Of a DNA stretch of 64,000 nt, positions 53,224 through 63,008 are shown piece after piece. The stretch comes from Paenibacillus sp. FSL W8-0186 (GTDB lineage Bacteria > Bacillota > Bacilli > Paenibacillales > Paenibacillaceae): the NCBI RefSeq assembly GCF_037969765.1, contig NZ_CP150207.1, positions 1,970,001 to 2,034,000 on the forward strand, given 5' to 3'. The notes under the pieces are model-generated. The model saw nothing but the letters and a program-made list of their open reading frames with translations. It was not told where the DNA came from and made no database searches. Positions within the stretch are counted from its first letter, which is position 1. The number at the start of each line of letters is the position of its first letter. The position numbers and the translations under genes are program-made.

Positions 53224-53664
53224 ATGCCGGATCAAGAACATACTGCTTCGCTGAAATTGTTTGTTGTGCTCTCCAAAGCTTACAAGACGATCATGGATCA
53301 AGCGATCAAGGATATGAAGCAGCGGGGCTTGTCCCCTTCGGAATTTACAATTCTGGAGGTGCTGTATAACAAAGGGCGGATTCCTTTGCAGCAAATTGGG
53401 GATAAAATTCTGATCACCAGCGGAAGCGTGACCTACAATATCGACAAGCTTGTTCAGAAAGGACTCATTCGGCGGGTACCCTGCGAGCAGGACCGAAGAG
53501 TGATCTACGCCGAAATTACGGCGGAAGGAAACGAGTTGTTCGAGCGGATTTTCCCGGATCATGCCGAATTTGTTCATTCGAAGCTGGGCGGACTTAACTA
53601 CGAAGAGAAGCTGCAGGCGATCGAACTCCTCAAACGTCTAGGTAAAGGGGCGGAGAGCTCTTAG
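53224..53664 (+). CDS. MarR-family regulator, MhqR-like
   Basis: The 146-residue winged-helix protein has LSPSEFTILEVLYNKGRIPLQQIGDK (written as in the family pattern), ITSGSVTYNIDKLVQKGLI and CEQDRRVIYAEIT. It sits in front of a DoxX-nitroreductase-dioxygenase-hydrolase set, as MhqR does for its B. subtilis regulon, and near-identical dyads precede both. It is therefore a likely repressor of quinone-stress genes. The ATG at 53224 is chosen over GTG 53215, which overlaps GAGGGGG. Confidence 0.88.
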   Translation: MPDQEHTASLKLFVVLSKAYKTIMDQAIKDMKQRGLSPSEFTILEVLYNKGRIPLQQIGDKILITSGSVTYNIDKLVQKGLIRRVPCEQDRRVIYAEITAEGNELFERIFPDHAEFVHSKLGGLNYEEKLQAIELLKRLGKGAESS

Positions 53665-53695
53665 CAAACGGGTTTGCAGCCGCTTCTTCTTTTTT

Positions 53696-53724
53696 TTCAC
53701 AAATATCTTTAATTAAAGATAATG
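53696..53724 (+). promoter_or_regulatory. Promoter and operator of the quinone-resistance operon
   Basis: TTCACA (53696-53701), a 17-bp spacer and ATAATG (53719-53724) enclose the perfect 16-bp dyad ATCTTTAA-TTAAAGAT (53705-53720). It matches the ATCT...AGAT layout of MhqR sites. Binding here would block RNA polymerase. Confidence 0.82.
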
Positions 53725-53756
53725 AAGTTCAAAATAAATTTGGAGGATGAGAAAGC

Positions 53757-54152
53757 ATGTTGGATGTAGGGCTATTGTTGATTCGTTTAGTTGTTGGGCT
53801 ATTGTTCATTGGTCATGGTGCACAGAAATTGTTCGGGATGTTCGGAGGCTACGGGCCGAAGGGCACCGGCGGTTGGATGGAATCAATCGGCATCAAACCG
53901 GGGGTACTGATGGCGGTGCTGGCAGGGCTCATGGAATTTGTTGGAGGACTGCTCTTCACGTTAGGGTTTCTTATGCCGCTGGCAGCCGCCCTTATTGCAC
54001 TGGCTATGCTGGGAGCGATCGTCAAGGTGCACTTCAAGAACGGTTTGTGGTCGACGGCAAACGGCTATGAATACCCGCTGGTTCTGCTCGTTGTTGCGAT
54101 TGCCATGGCATTGACGGGCGCAGGTCATATTTCGCTGGATGCTTTGTTGTAA
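53757..54152 (+). CDS. DoxX-family membrane protein (MhqP/CatD-like)
   Basis: The 131-residue product has four membrane helices and the DoxX start LLLIRLVVGLLFIGHGAQKLFG. In B. subtilis the related CatD/MhqP proteins belong to quinone- and thiol-stress regulons. GGAGGATGAG precedes the ATG. It is first in the operon. Confidence 0.92.
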   Translation: MLDVGLLLIRLVVGLLFIGHGAQKLFGMFGGYGPKGTGGWMESIGIKPGVLMAVLAGLMEFVGGLLFTLGFLMPLAAALIALAMLGAIVKVHFKNGLWSTANGYEYPLVLLVVAIAMALTGAGHISLDALL

Positions 54153-54190
54153 TAGAACATAATACGTGAAATGGACGGAGGCTTTTTACC

Positions 54191-54817
54191 ATGAGCGAAC
54201 TTACGAATGTGTTAAAAGAGAGAAGGTCTGCAACGAAGTTTCACCCGGAGGCAAAAATCTCCGGGCAAGAGCTGGAGGAAATATTCAGTCTTGTGAAGTA
54301 TGCGCCGTCTGCATTTAATTTGCAGCATGCCCACTACGTTGTCGTGCATGATCCGGAGAAGAAAAACAAAGTGTACGAGGCCGCGAACAAGCAATACAAG
54401 ATTAAGACCGCCTCGGCTGCCATTCTCGTTCTTGGCGATTTGAATGCTTACGAAAATGTGAGACAGCTTAACGAGGGAATGCTGCATTTGGGTATTATAA
54501 ATAAGCAGGAGCTCGATATGACGGTGGAATCGGTAACTCAGTTCTATGAGGAGCGGGGCGATTCATTTAAACGGGATGAGGCCATTCGCAATGCGAGCCT
54601 GTCGGCAATGCTATTTATGCTGATTGCCAAGGACAAAGGCTGGGATACTTGCCCGATGATCGGCTTTGATCCTGAGCAAATGCGGAAGGAACTGAACATT
54701 CCGGATCAATACGTCCCTGTCATGCTGATCGCGCTGGGCAAAGAGGATTTATCCGGACAGCGGCTGCGCGGGTATCGCAAGCCAGTAGGCGAGTTCGTTA
54801 CGTATAACGGCTTCTAA
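54191..54817 (+). CDS. Nitroreductase-family protein (MhqN-like)
   Basis: The 208-residue FMN enzyme starts LKERRSATKFHPEAKISGQEL and has YAPSAFNLQHAHYVVV, then GWDTCPMIGFDPE and GYRKPVGEFV. It is expected to reduce quinones or nitro compounds with NAD(P)H. GGAGG precedes the ATG 38 bases after the DoxX gene. It matches mhqN in the B. subtilis mhqNOP order of functions. Confidence 0.92.
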   Translation: MSELTNVLKERRSATKFHPEAKISGQELEEIFSLVKYAPSAFNLQHAHYVVVHDPEKKNKVYEAANKQYKIKTASAAILVLGDLNAYENVRQLNEGMLHLGIINKQELDMTVESVTQFYEERGDSFKRDEAIRNASLSAMLFMLIAKDKGWDTCPMIGFDPEQMRKELNIPDQYVPVMLIALGKEDLSGQRLRGYRKPVGEFVTYNGF

Positions 54818-54847
54818 TTTCGAATTCATAAAAAGGAGTATATAACT

Positions 54848-55798
54848 ATGAAATTACAAACAGCAGGCATTCATCATATTACAGCATTCGCGCGGAGTCC
54901 GCAGGAGAACGTCGATTTCTACGCCGGTATTCTCGGATTAAGATTAGTAAAAAGAACGATCAATTTTGATGCTCCTGAAGTATACCATCTGTATTTCGGT
55001 GATGAGAACGGCAGTCCGGGAACGATCATTACCTTCTTTCCTTGGCCGGATTCCCGGCGCGGAAAGGTCGGAGGCGGCCAGGTAGGAATCACGACATATG
55101 TCGTTCCTCCGGGAGCGCTCGGTTTCTGGGAAGAACGGCTGAAAGGTTTCGGGATTTCTTTGACGAAAACATCGCGATTTGGTGAAGACTACTTGCATTT
55201 CCGGGATAACGAAGGATTGTGGATTGAACTCGTAGAACGCGAGTCAGGTGCCAACAGCACCTGGTCATTCGGAGGAATTCCTGTAGACAAGGCGATCAAA
55301 GGTTTTGGCGGGGCCGTTTTATTTAGCGTGCATGCTAAGCAAACGATGCGGGTTCTCGAGGAAGTTCTCGGATTTAGCAAAGTGGCAGAGAACGATTCCT
55401 ACGCCCGGTTCCAAGCCTCGGGAGAGATCGGCAACATCATCGATGTGCCATTGAAGGATATGGAATGGGGCAGCGGCGGAGCCGGCACCGTTCACCATAT
55501 CGCCTGGCGGGCAAAGGACTTCGACGAACACGAAGAGTGGCAGCAAAAGGTCGGCCAAAGCGGCTTTAACCCGACGCAAATCATCGACCGTCAGTACTTC
55601 AATGCCATCTACTTCCGGGAAGCAGGCGGGATACTCTTTGAAATAGCTACCGATCCTCCGGGTTTTGCCCGTGATGAGGAGCCGGAGGCGCTGGGCGAGC
55701 AGCTGATGCTTCCATCATGGTTCGAACCCGTGCGGGCGCAGATCGAGGCTAATCTTGAGCCAATTGAAGTTAGGGTGTTAAAGGAGGGGCAGAAGTGA
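54848..55798 (+). CDS. Ring-cleaving dioxygenase, VOC fold (MhqO-like)
   Basis: The 316-residue product has two glyoxalase-fold halves. GIHHITAFARSPQENVDFYAGILGLRLVKRT (in parts) opens the first, and VHHIAWRAKDFDEHEEW with FEIATDPPGFA supplies the second set of metal ligands (His, His, Glu). It is the MhqA/MhqO type linked to hydroquinone breakdown. AAAAGGAG precedes the ATG. The next gene starts at its stop. Confidence 0.93.
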   Translation: MKLQTAGIHHITAFARSPQENVDFYAGILGLRLVKRTINFDAPEVYHLYFGDENGSPGTIITFFPWPDSRRGKVGGGQVGITTYVVPPGALGFWEERLKGFGISLTKTSRFGEDYLHFRDNEGLWIELVERESGANSTWSFGGIPVDKAIKGFGGAVLFSVHAKQTMRVLEEVLGFSKVAENDSYARFQASGEIGNIIDVPLKDMEWGSGGAGTVHHIAWRAKDFDEHEEWQQKVGQSGFNPTQIIDRQYFNAIYFREAGGILFEIATDPPGFARDEEPEALGEQLMLPSWFEPVRAQIEANLEPIEVRVLKEGQK

Positions 55799-56412
55799 TG
55801 AGACATCTTTTTGAAAAAGGGATAGATACGAAGGCGCCAACGCTGGTGCTGTTCCACGGGACGGGCGGAACGGAGCGGGATTTGCTGCCGCTGGCCAAGC
55901 TGGTATCGCCGAACTCCTCTGTTCTTTCAGTAAGAGGGAACGTGCTAGAGAACGGAATGCCGCGGTTCTTCAGACGGCTCGCGGAAGGGGTCTTTGACGA
56001 AGAGGATTTGATCTTCCGCACAAAGGAACTTCATGATTTTCTGGATCAATCTGCCAAGGAATACGAATTCGACCGGGGGAACCTGGTGGCGATTGGTTAC
56101 TCGAATGGAGCGAACATTGCCGGCAGCCTGCTGTTCCATTATGAACATGCCTTCAAAGGGGCGATTCTCCATCATCCGATGGTTCCTCTGCGAGGCATCC
56201 AGCTTCCGAATCTAGCCGGGGTTCCCGTCTTTATCGGGGCGGGGACCAATGATCCGATTTGTTCTCCTGGCGAGACGGAAGAGCTTGAGAAGCTGTTAAG
56301 CGGAGCGGGGGCCGACGTAACCGTGCATTGGGAGAATTTCGGGCACCAGCTCACCAGCAGCGAAGTCAACGCCGCGGCAGCCTGGTTTCGTGAAAAAACG
56401 GGGAATGTCTGA
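55798..56412 (+). CDS. Phospholipase/carboxylesterase-type hydrolase (MhqD-like)
   Basis: The 204-residue alpha/beta hydrolase has LVLFHGTGGTERDLLPLA, nucleophile elbow GYSNGANIA, the Asp in GTNDPICSP and His in NFGHQLTSSEV. It is the MhqD type of the quinone regulon. ATG 55798 overlaps the previous stop (TGATG); a GTG at 55795 is also possible. AAGGAGGGG lies just upstream. Confidence 0.92.
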   Translation: MRHLFEKGIDTKAPTLVLFHGTGGTERDLLPLAKLVSPNSSVLSVRGNVLENGMPRFFRRLAEGVFDEEDLIFRTKELHDFLDQSAKEYEFDRGNLVAIGYSNGANIAGSLLFHYEHAFKGAILHHPMVPLRGIQLPNLAGVPVFIGAGTNDPICSPGETEELEKLLSGAGADVTVHWENFGHQLTSSEVNAAAAWFREKTGNV

Positions 56413-57023
56413 TGATATCGATTGATCCATCATTGCAGAGCGAGCGGGACAATTACAAGCTGCTCATCGGCAGCATCATTCCAAGACCTATCGCTTTCGT
56501 GACGACCTTGTCCGAGAGCGGAGTGCTCAACGCGGCGCCCTTCAGTTATTTCTCGATCGTCTCGAGTTCGCCTCCGATGCTGTCCATAGCTGTTCAGCGC
56601 AAAAACGGAGTGGCGAAGGATACGGCCAGAAATGCGGCCGCACGCGGGGAACTTGTCGTACACATCGTCGATGAAAGCATGGCCGCAGCCGTCAATGAGA
56701 CCGCAGCGAATCTGCCGCCGGAGGAAAGCGAGATTGCCTTAACAAGTCTGACGAAGGTCGCAAGCGAGGTCATTGCTGTACCAGGCATCCGGGAAGCGAA
56801 GGTTCGGATGGAATGCGTGCTTGAAAAGCTTGTGACGCTGGGCGGAACGGAGGATGCGCCGACTACGGATCTGCTTATTGCCCGCGTCGTGCGATTTATT
56901 GTGGATGAGGAAATTTATGATCAGGGTCGCATCGATCCTGTGAAGCTGAATCCGGTCAGTCGGCTCGCCGGCAGCGCCTATGCCGGCCTTGGCAAGCTGT
57001 TCGAGATAGAACGGCCGCAATAA
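56412..57023 (+). CDS. Flavin reductase-like domain protein
   Basis: The 203-residue product has the FMN-binding split-barrel pattern LLIGSIIPRPIAFVTTLSESGVLNAAPFSYF (in parts) and DTARNAAARGELVVHIV. It supplies reduced flavin or acts as a flavin-dependent oxidoreductase. Its ATG shares one base with the previous stop, so it is the last gene of the operon. Confidence 0.92.
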   Translation: MISIDPSLQSERDNYKLLIGSIIPRPIAFVTTLSESGVLNAAPFSYFSIVSSSPPMLSIAVQRKNGVAKDTARNAAARGELVVHIVDESMAAAVNETAANLPPEESEIALTSLTKVASEVIAVPGIREAKVRMECVLEKLVTLGGTEDAPTTDLLIARVVRFIVDEEIYDQGRIDPVKLNPVSRLAGSAYAGLGKLFEIERPQ

Positions 57024-57032
57024 CAGGAAGCT

Positions 57033-57065
57033 ACCCCTGGCATCTGATGCCAGGGGTTATTCACA
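57033..57065 (+). terminator. Terminator of the quinone-resistance operon
   Basis: TACCCCTGGCAT (57033-57044) pairs with ATGCCAGGGGTTA (57048-57060), followed by a weak T-rich tail. Confidence 0.75.
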
Positions 57066-57123
57066 TTGTTATGAATGATACCCTTTGAAATAATGTACAG
57101 GTACAGGAACGGTGCCCGTTCCG

Positions 57124-58317
57124 TTATTTCAGATCCTCAGAGCCAGCAGGGTATTTCACGACAGGCCACTTCTCTGCGCGCAGGGCATCCAGCAGCTCAG
57201 GTCCGACCTGCAGGTTGCTGGCGACAAGGCTCCGGGGCGTGAGGGCCATCCATTGGTTTAAGGAAATATCGGCGAAGCGGTCGCTCTTGAATATTTCCAG
57301 AAACCATAGCGACTCTGTACCGGTATTTTGAATATAGTGGCCATATGCAAACGGAACGTAGCCGACATCGCCCGCCCTGTAATCGAAGGTGCGGGCAATT
57401 CCGCTTCCGGCAAACACAGTCATGCGTCCCTGACCCGTGAGGTAATATTGCCACTCGTCATTATTGGGATGCCAGTGGAGCTCCCGCATGGCTCCGGGAT
57501 TGATCTCAACCAAGGCGGCAGCGACGGTCTTCGAAATAGGAAAATTCGAGGAGTCCACGATTCTCACGCTTCCGCCTGGAGTTATGACTGGCTGCTGGGC
57601 CAGAAGACGGTGCTTGAAGCTGAGCGGTACGGAGCCGTAAGGGGACTCGGCCTTCTGGCTTTCTAGGGAACCCGGGACTTTGTCCTGATAAATATATACC
57701 TGTCCGGAAGGAATCGAGGCAAAGGCGTTTTCCGAAACGCCGAAGTTGGCGGCCAGTACATCCCTGGGCGTGTGGGCAAACCAGTCTGAAATGGACAGCG
57801 TGTTCAGGTCAGAGAATTTACCATCATCGAACACGAGCAAAAACTCGCAGCCCGTCTCCAGGCCCTGGATGGAATGCGGAATTCCGGCAGGAAAATACCA
57901 TAAATCTCCATCGCCGACGTCAGCGATGAAATTTCGTCCGTTCTGATCGACTGCGGTAATCCGTGCTTTGCCCCATATCATATACGCCCACTCCGCCTGC
58001 TGATGCCAGTGCAGTTCCCTTACTCCGCCCGGAGTCAGGCTCATGTTCACGCCAGCCAGCGTCGTGGCGACCGGTAAATCGCGGACGGTAATTTCACGAG
58101 ACCAGCCTCCGTGGTTTAACTGCATATGGGTATCGGAAAATGACATTTTCAGATTAGGCACCAAGCCGGCGTCTGTAGGAGGGGGAACGAGGAGATCCGG
58201 GTTTTCAAGATCTCTCCATATGTCCCGCGGGCCATAGTCCGGCCCTCCCGCGCCGTCGCTTCGGATTGGCTGAGGCACGATAAGGGGCTTGGCATGCCCA
58301 GAATTAGTCTCCTTCAT
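57124..58317 (-). CDS. Oxalate decarboxylase, bicupin
   Basis: The 397-residue product has two cupin domains, each with a full Mn site: H103, H105, E109, H148 and H281, H283, E288, H327. The lid motif S195-E196-N197 keeps the Glu that favours decarboxylase over oxidase activity. It converts oxalate to formate and CO2. There is no signal peptide; relatives such as OxdD are spore-coat associated. GGAGGG precedes the ATG. Confidence 0.95.
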   Translation of the reverse strand: MKETNSGHAKPLIVPQPIRSDGAGGPDYGPRDIWRDLENPDLLVPPPTDAGLVPNLKMSFSDTHMQLNHGGWSREITVRDLPVATTLAGVNMSLTPGGVRELHWHQQAEWAYMIWGKARITAVDQNGRNFIADVGDGDLWYFPAGIPHSIQGLETGCEFLLVFDDGKFSDLNTLSISDWFAHTPRDVLAANFGVSENAFASIPSGQVYIYQDKVPGSLESQKAESPYGSVPLSFKHRLLAQQPVITPGGSVRIVDSSNFPISKTVAAALVEINPGAMRELHWHPNNDEWQYYLTGQGRMTVFAGSGIARTFDYRAGDVGYVPFAYGHYIQNTGTESLWFLEIFKSDRFADISLNQWMALTPRSLVASNLQVGPELLDALRAEKWPVVKYPAGSEDLK

Positions 58318-58476
58318 GCAGTTGTCCCTCCAATTGTTCGGATTTTACAAGTCCTCAAACTATTTATATGGGAGAATACTTGACTATTATGAAACCAAAA
58401 GATAGCTTCCAGGTTTATTAGTGGAGATTCTCTATGATATAATTTCGCCTAAAAGGGGACAAGGCGGTGATCGAAC

Positions 58477-59046
58477 ATGGTTTATATTGCTCTGCTGCGG
58501 GGGATCAATGTAGGAGGCAAAAATATCTTAAAAATGGCGGAGCTCAGGCGCGTATTGAAAGAGGAAGCAGGCCTCGCCCGAGTACAAACGTATATCCAGA
58601 GCGGAAATGTCCTGTTTGAATCGAGCGAAGAGAAATCCGTACTACGCAAACGGATCGAGCAGGTGATCGAGTCTGCCTTCGGAATGTCAGTTAGCGTCAT
58701 CGTGAGAACGGCTTCAGAACTGCGCAGCATTGCAGACCGATGCCCCTTCACGGAAGAGGAGCTTGCCAAAGCAGCCGAATCATCAGTTGGGGAGAGCCTG
58801 TACGTCTCTATTTTGCAGGAGGAATTGCCTGGCGAGCAGGTAGAGAAGCTGCACTCTGCTGATTTTGGGGAAGATAAATACGTCATACTAGGCAAGGAAA
58901 TCTATCTGCTGTACAGCAATAGTTCGCGTAATTCAAAGCTGTCCGGCAGACTGGATAAACTAGGCGTTCCTGCAACGGTCCGCAACTTCAAAACGCTGAA
59001 CAAACTCATTGATCTAGCTGCTGAAATGGAGCAGAATATACCATGA
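58477..59046 (+). CDS. DUF1697 family protein
   Basis: The 189-residue product begins MVYIALLRGINVGGKNILKMAELR and has YIQSGNVLFES, the DUF1697 signatures; it ends with TVRNFKTLNKL. Function is unknown. AAGGCGG precedes the ATG, and a terminator follows. Confidence 0.9.
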   Translation: MVYIALLRGINVGGKNILKMAELRRVLKEEAGLARVQTYIQSGNVLFESSEEKSVLRKRIEQVIESAFGMSVSVIVRTASELRSIADRCPFTEEELAKAAESSVGESLYVSILQEELPGEQVEKLHSADFGEDKYVILGKEIYLLYSNSSRNSKLSGRLDKLGVPATVRNFKTLNKLIDLAAEMEQNIP

Positions 59047-59068
59047 ATACGGTTAAGTTAATGAAGAG

Positions 59069-59094
59069 CAGGCCAACAAGGCCTGTTTTTATTT
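59069..59094 (+). terminator. Terminator of the DUF1697 gene
   Basis: CAGGCC / GGCCTG short GC-rich stem with a five-base loop, followed by T5. Confidence 0.8.
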
Positions 59095-59159
59095 GGAAAA
59101 ATACTATGGTTTTGAAGATATATCCTTTAATTTCTATCATATCATTTCCAATTAATTAC

Positions 59160-59186
59160 TATAATATGGAAATTGTAAGCGCTTAA
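59160..59186 (+). promoter_or_regulatory. -10 element and cre-like site before the xylanase gene
   Basis: TATAAT (59160-59165) is followed by TTGTAAGCGCTTAA (59173-59186), which fits the CcpA cre consensus except near its 3' end. The site would cover the start of transcription, so carbon catabolite repression is inferred. No good -35 is visible. Confidence 0.65.
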
Positions 59187-59278
59187 TATATCTGCTCTTC
59201 TGCAGCTGGAGGTGATGCAGTTTCTTGAGACGAATGGAATCGCGCAAAAGAAAGCTGAATATTGAAGGAGGTAAACTC

Positions 59279-60724
59279 ATGTTAAAGTCAAAATCGAAAT
59301 TGGCGGTTTGGCTGACTACAGTTGCAATTATGGCTTCCTTGTTTTCCTCAGCCTTGGTTAAGGACGCTCATGCGGGGATAGCTAACGGCAGCAAGTTTTT
59401 GGGCAACATCATTGCAAACAACGTTCCTTCCAACTTTGCTACGTATTGGGACCAGGTTACACCTGAGAATTCAACCAAATGGGGTGCGGTGGAATCGACC
59501 CGCAACAGTATGAACTGGAGTGCGGCGGATACAGCGTACAACTATGCGAAAAGCCGAGGAATGCCTTTCAAATTCCATACCCTGGTCTGGGGCAGCCAAG
59601 AGCCCTCCTGGATTAGCGGCCTCTCCGCCTCCGAGCAAAAGGCAGAGGTGACCCAGTGGATTCAAGCCGCCGGCCAGAGATATGGAAATTCAGAATTTGT
59701 CGATGTCGTTAATGAACCGCTGCATGCGAAGCCCTCATATAGAAACGCCATCGGCGGGGATGGAGCTACAGGCTGGGATTGGGTTATCTGGTCCTTTCAG
59801 CAGGCAAGACAAGCCTTTCCTAACTCTAAATTGCTGATCAATGATTACGGAATTATCAGCGACCCCAACGCAGCGGCTCAATATGTACAGATCATCAATC
59901 TGCTCAAGGCCAGAGGGCTGGTTGACGGCATTGGGATCCAGTGTCACTATTTTAATATGGATAATGTATCGATAAGTACGATGAACAGCGTTCTGAATAC
60001 GCTGGCGGCGACAGGACTTCCGATTTATGTATCCGAGCTGGATATAACGGGTGATGACAACACCCAATTGCAGCGGTACCAACAGAAGTTTCCTGTACTG
60101 TGGGAGCACCCATCCGTTAAAGGCATCACCTTGTGGGGATATATTCAAGGACAGACCTGGGCGTCGAATACGCATCTGGTGACCAGCTCCGGTGCCGAGC
60201 GGCCAGCCATGCAATGGCTGAAGCAGTATTTAGGCGGAGGAGGAGGCCAGCCAGGAACAGGCACGGGTTCGGGCGCCTATGCAAACTTTGAATCGGGTAC
60301 GGATGGATGGTCCGCCAGCAACGTCGTATCCGGACCATCTTCCTCAGCCGATTGGAGCTCGAAGGATACAAGATCGCTGAAGTCGACGATTAACATGTCC
60401 AGCGGCAGCGGGCATTACATGTTCAAGAGCGGAAACGCAGATTTCACCGGCTACAACCAGCTTAGAGCAACAGTAAAGGGCGCTAATTCTGGTAATTACG
60501 GCTCCGGATTAGGCGTGAAGCTGTATGTGAAATATGGCAACAACTATGCCTGGGCAGACAGCGGCTGGAAGACAATCAGCGCCGGCGGCCAAACCGATCT
60601 GACCTTGAATTTATCCGGCGTAGACAAGGCCAATATTAAGGAATATGGCGTTCAATTCATCGGCGCAAGCAATGCGTCCGGCCAAACCTCCGTATATGTG
60701 GATAACGTATATTTGTGGAATTAA
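59279..60724 (+). CDS. Secreted GH10 endo-1,4-beta-xylanase with C-terminal carbohydrate-binding module
   Basis: The 481-residue product has a signal peptide ending DAHA (about residue 32). A GH10 barrel (about 35-318) has acid/base E146 in VVNEPLH and nucleophile E253 in YVSELDI. A Gly-rich linker and a beta-sandwich module (about 333-481, FESGTDGWSASN to YVDNVYLWN) follow. It cleaves xylan outside the cell. The ATG at 59279 has AAGGAGG at seven bases. Confidence 0.96.
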   Translation: MLKSKSKLAVWLTTVAIMASLFSSALVKDAHAGIANGSKFLGNIIANNVPSNFATYWDQVTPENSTKWGAVESTRNSMNWSAADTAYNYAKSRGMPFKFHTLVWGSQEPSWISGLSASEQKAEVTQWIQAAGQRYGNSEFVDVVNEPLHAKPSYRNAIGGDGATGWDWVIWSFQQARQAFPNSKLLINDYGIISDPNAAAQYVQIINLLKARGLVDGIGIQCHYFNMDNVSISTMNSVLNTLAATGLPIYVSELDITGDDNTQLQRYQQKFPVLWEHPSVKGITLWGYIQGQTWASNTHLVTSSGAERPAMQWLKQYLGGGGGQPGTGTGSGAYANFESGTDGWSASNVVSGPSSSADWSSKDTRSLKSTINMSSGSGHYMFKSGNADFTGYNQLRATVKGANSGNYGSGLGVKLYVKYGNNYAWADSGWKTISAGGQTDLTLNLSGVDKANIKEYGVQFIGASNASGQTSVYVDNVYLWN

Positions 60725-60783
60725 TGGTTCGAGTTATTATAATCCGAGCAATTTGTGAAGCAAGTTTTTCACGTTAGAGCTGG

Positions 60784-60812
60784 TTGACAATGAGCAAGTC
60801 CGGGCATATAAT
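60784..60812 (+). promoter_or_regulatory. Consensus promoter of the second leuA
   Basis: TTGACA (60784-60789), a 17-bp spacer and TATAAT (60807-60812) match the sigma-A consensus exactly. The T-box leader begins about ten bases later. Confidence 0.93.
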
Positions 60813-60819
60813 ATCCAAT

Positions 60820-61077
60820 AACTTCAAACTTAAATGTGATGAATAGAAATAGTAGAAGTGAAATGACCTTTCAGAGAGCCGTTGGGTGGTGGGAAACGGC
60901 AGTGTCTTTCAATTCGAACTCGTCTATGAACAGCTGCCTGACATGTAGGGCCAGCCGGAATTCCACCGTTACAGGGATAGATGGTGTTAGCCATCGAATG
61001 AGCTCATTTCACGGGAAATGAATTAGAGTGGTACCGCGGGTTAAACCTCGTCTCTATACGTAGAGACGGGGTTTTTT
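60820..61077 (+). ncRNA. T-box leader (tRNA-Leu sensing) of the second leuA
   Basis: The leader has a Stem I region (AATAGTAGAAG near 60848), a candidate specifier CTC (60919-60921) in the context GAACTCG, and the T-box core AGAGTGGTACCGCG (61025-61038). The terminator AACCTCGTCTCTA / TAGAGACGGGGTT plus T-run is at 61044-61077. The GAACTC context is shared with the leader at 12285-12585. Confidence 0.94.
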
Positions 61078-61151
61078 TGTTGGTTAAATTCCGGGTTTAA
61101 CCAACCCCGCTTCACATATATATTTTTATTATGGTCTGGGAGGTAACGGGC

Positions 61152-62684
61152 ATGAATCGAAAAATCATCGTGCTGGACACGACTCTGCGGGACGGGGAGC
61201 AGGTTCCAGGCGCAAAGCTCAATATGCAGCAAAAAATAGAGACGGCGCAGCAGCTAAGGCGGCTGAATGTCGATATTATCGAAGCCGGTTTTCCAGCATC
61301 GTCAGAGGGAGATTTTCGCGCCGTACAGGAAATTGCCAAAAGCGTTGGCGATAGCGTATCAATCACAGCACTGGCTCGGGCGGTTAAGAGCGATATAGAC
61401 GCCGTATATGAAAGTATAAAATTGGCGCAAGACCCGCTGATCCACATTGTGCTGGGTACGTCGAACATTCATGTGGAGAAGAAATTCAGCCGTTCGAAGG
61501 AAGCGGTTCTGCAAATGGGAGTTGATGCGGTGAAATATGCCAAAACCCTGCTTCCCCACGTACAGTATTCCACCGAGGATGCGTCGAGATCGGATTTCGA
61601 GTACTTATGGAAGACGATCGAAGCGGTTGTAAAGGCAGGCGCCACCATGATCAATGTGCCTGATACGGTTGGCTACGCCGTACCCGAGGAATTTGGCGAA
61701 CTCATTCGCCGAATTCATGAGCGGCTTAAAAATCTGGATGACCGAGTCATCTTAAGCGTGCACTGTCATAACGATCTCGGACTGGCCACGGCCAATACCC
61801 TCAGCGCCATTAAGAATGGAGCCGAAAAAATCGAATGTACGATAAATGGGCTTGGAGAGCGCGCGGGAAATGCTTCGCTGGAGGAAGTGGTTATGGCACT
61901 TAAGGTAAGAGAGAACTACTATCAGTGTCATACCCATGTCCAAACGAAGGAGCTGCTTCGCACCTCCAGGCTGGTCAGCCATTTGACGGGACTGGATGTA
62001 CAGGTGAATAAGGCCATTACGGGTGAAAATGCATTTGCCCATTCCTCCGGAATTCATCAGGACGGCTTGCTGAAGGATAAGCAGGTCTACGAGATTATGT
62101 CACCGGAGGAGGTCGGAGCGGATAGTATGGAGCTGATTTTGACGGCCCGTTCCGGCAGGCATGCCTTTAAGAATACGGTAGAGAAGCTAGGTTTCGACAC
62201 GGGAGATGAGATGGATTTCGAACAGCTGTTCGAGGAGTTTTTACAGTTGGCCGATGCCAAAAAGGAGGTATATGATCACGACGTATTTTACCTGGTCACA
62301 AATCACCGGGCAGTTGACGGTCATAGCAAGCAGCTTTATGAGCTCGTCTCATTTCAGGTGATCACGAATGATGTGTATCCCACGGCTATCGTAGAGCTGA
62401 AGAGAGGCTCGGAAACGCTAAAAGGCAGCGCTGTTGGAGACGGTCCGATCGACGCGCTGTATAGCGTCATCCGATCTCTGGCCGGCCTGGATGTCCAGCT
62501 TGAGGATTACAAGATCAACAGCTTGTCTCGCGGCAAGGAAGCCGTCGGCCGGGTGAATATTCGAATTCAATATGAAGGCAAAGTATACTCGGGCCGTGCG
62601 ATGGATACCGATATCATAAAAGCCAGTGCACTTGCTTTCCTGAATGGCATCAACGCCGTTCTGCTCGAGCAGGCAATTCCGTGA
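61152..62684 (+). CDS. leuA: 2-isopropylmalate synthase, standard bacterial type
   Basis: The 510-residue product begins [20 protein letters not shown], has the metal motif [11 protein letters not shown] and [10 protein letters not shown], and a C-terminal dimer/allosteric domain ending [10 protein letters not shown]. It catalyses the same first leucine step as the long enzyme at 10521-12224 but belongs to the other LeuA clade. GGGAGG precedes the ATG at 61152. No other leu gene follows; a terminator does. Confidence 0.93.
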   Translation: MNRKIIVLDTTLRDGEQVPGAKLNMQQKIETAQQLRRLNVDIIEAGFPASSEGDFRAVQEIAKSVGDSVSITALARAVKSDIDAVYESIKLAQDPLIHIVLGTSNIHVEKKFSRSKEAVLQMGVDAVKYAKTLLPHVQYSTEDASRSDFEYLWKTIEAVVKAGATMINVPDTVGYAVPEEFGELIRRIHERLKNLDDRVILSVHCHNDLGLATANTLSAIKNGAEKIECTINGLGERAGNASLEEVVMALKVRENYYQCHTHVQTKELLRTSRLVSHLTGLDVQVNKAITGENAFAHSSGIHQDGLLKDKQVYEIMSPEEVGADSMELILTARSGRHAFKNTVEKLGFDTGDEMDFEQLFEEFLQLADAKKEVYDHDVFYLVTNHRAVDGHSKQLYELVSFQVITNDVYPTAIVELKRGSETLKGSAVGDGPIDALYSVIRSLAGLDVQLEDYKINSLSRGKEAVGRVNIRIQYEGKVYSGRAMDTDIIKASALAFLNGINAVLLEQAIP

Positions 62685-62708
62685 AACTAAATCGCTGAAA
62701 ATGAATAA

Positions 62709-62740
62709 AGGTGGAAGCCTATGATGGCTTCCGCCTCTTT
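62709..62740 (+). terminator. Terminator of the second leuA
   Basis: AGGTGGAAGCC pairs with GGCTTCCGCCT around TATGAT, followed by CTTTG. Confidence 0.8.
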
Positions 62741-62963
62741 GTCATTCGCGTCATGCCTCCGAAATCAGCATCGTGGCCGCAGCGGAATATACAGTTCAAA
62801 CAACTGGTATTACAGCGAATATTAGGATAAAGTAGGATTTAGTTGTGTGATCAATACATAAGGGTTTACTCTGCAATACAGCTCTTGCATGCAAAGTGAA
62901 AGGGATTGGAATTTTGATGGAATGAGCGTGTAGAATCAGAAATGAAGTATATAGTATTAATGT

Positions 62964-63008
62964 ATCTGGTATCAAGCGATCTGGTATCAAGCGATCTGAT
63001 ATCAAGTT
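62964..63008. repeat. Three tandem 15-bp repeats
   Basis: ATCTGGTATCAAGCG occurs twice in tandem (62964, 62979), followed by ATCTGATATCAAGTT (62994). They lie in the 366-bp gap between leuA and ribokinase, which shows no gene. Confidence 0.85.

Noticed and set aside
54191..54817. SagB-type dehydrogenase for the TOMM operon
   Set aside because: It is an ordinary nitroreductase inside the quinone operon, 15 kb from the YcaO gene.
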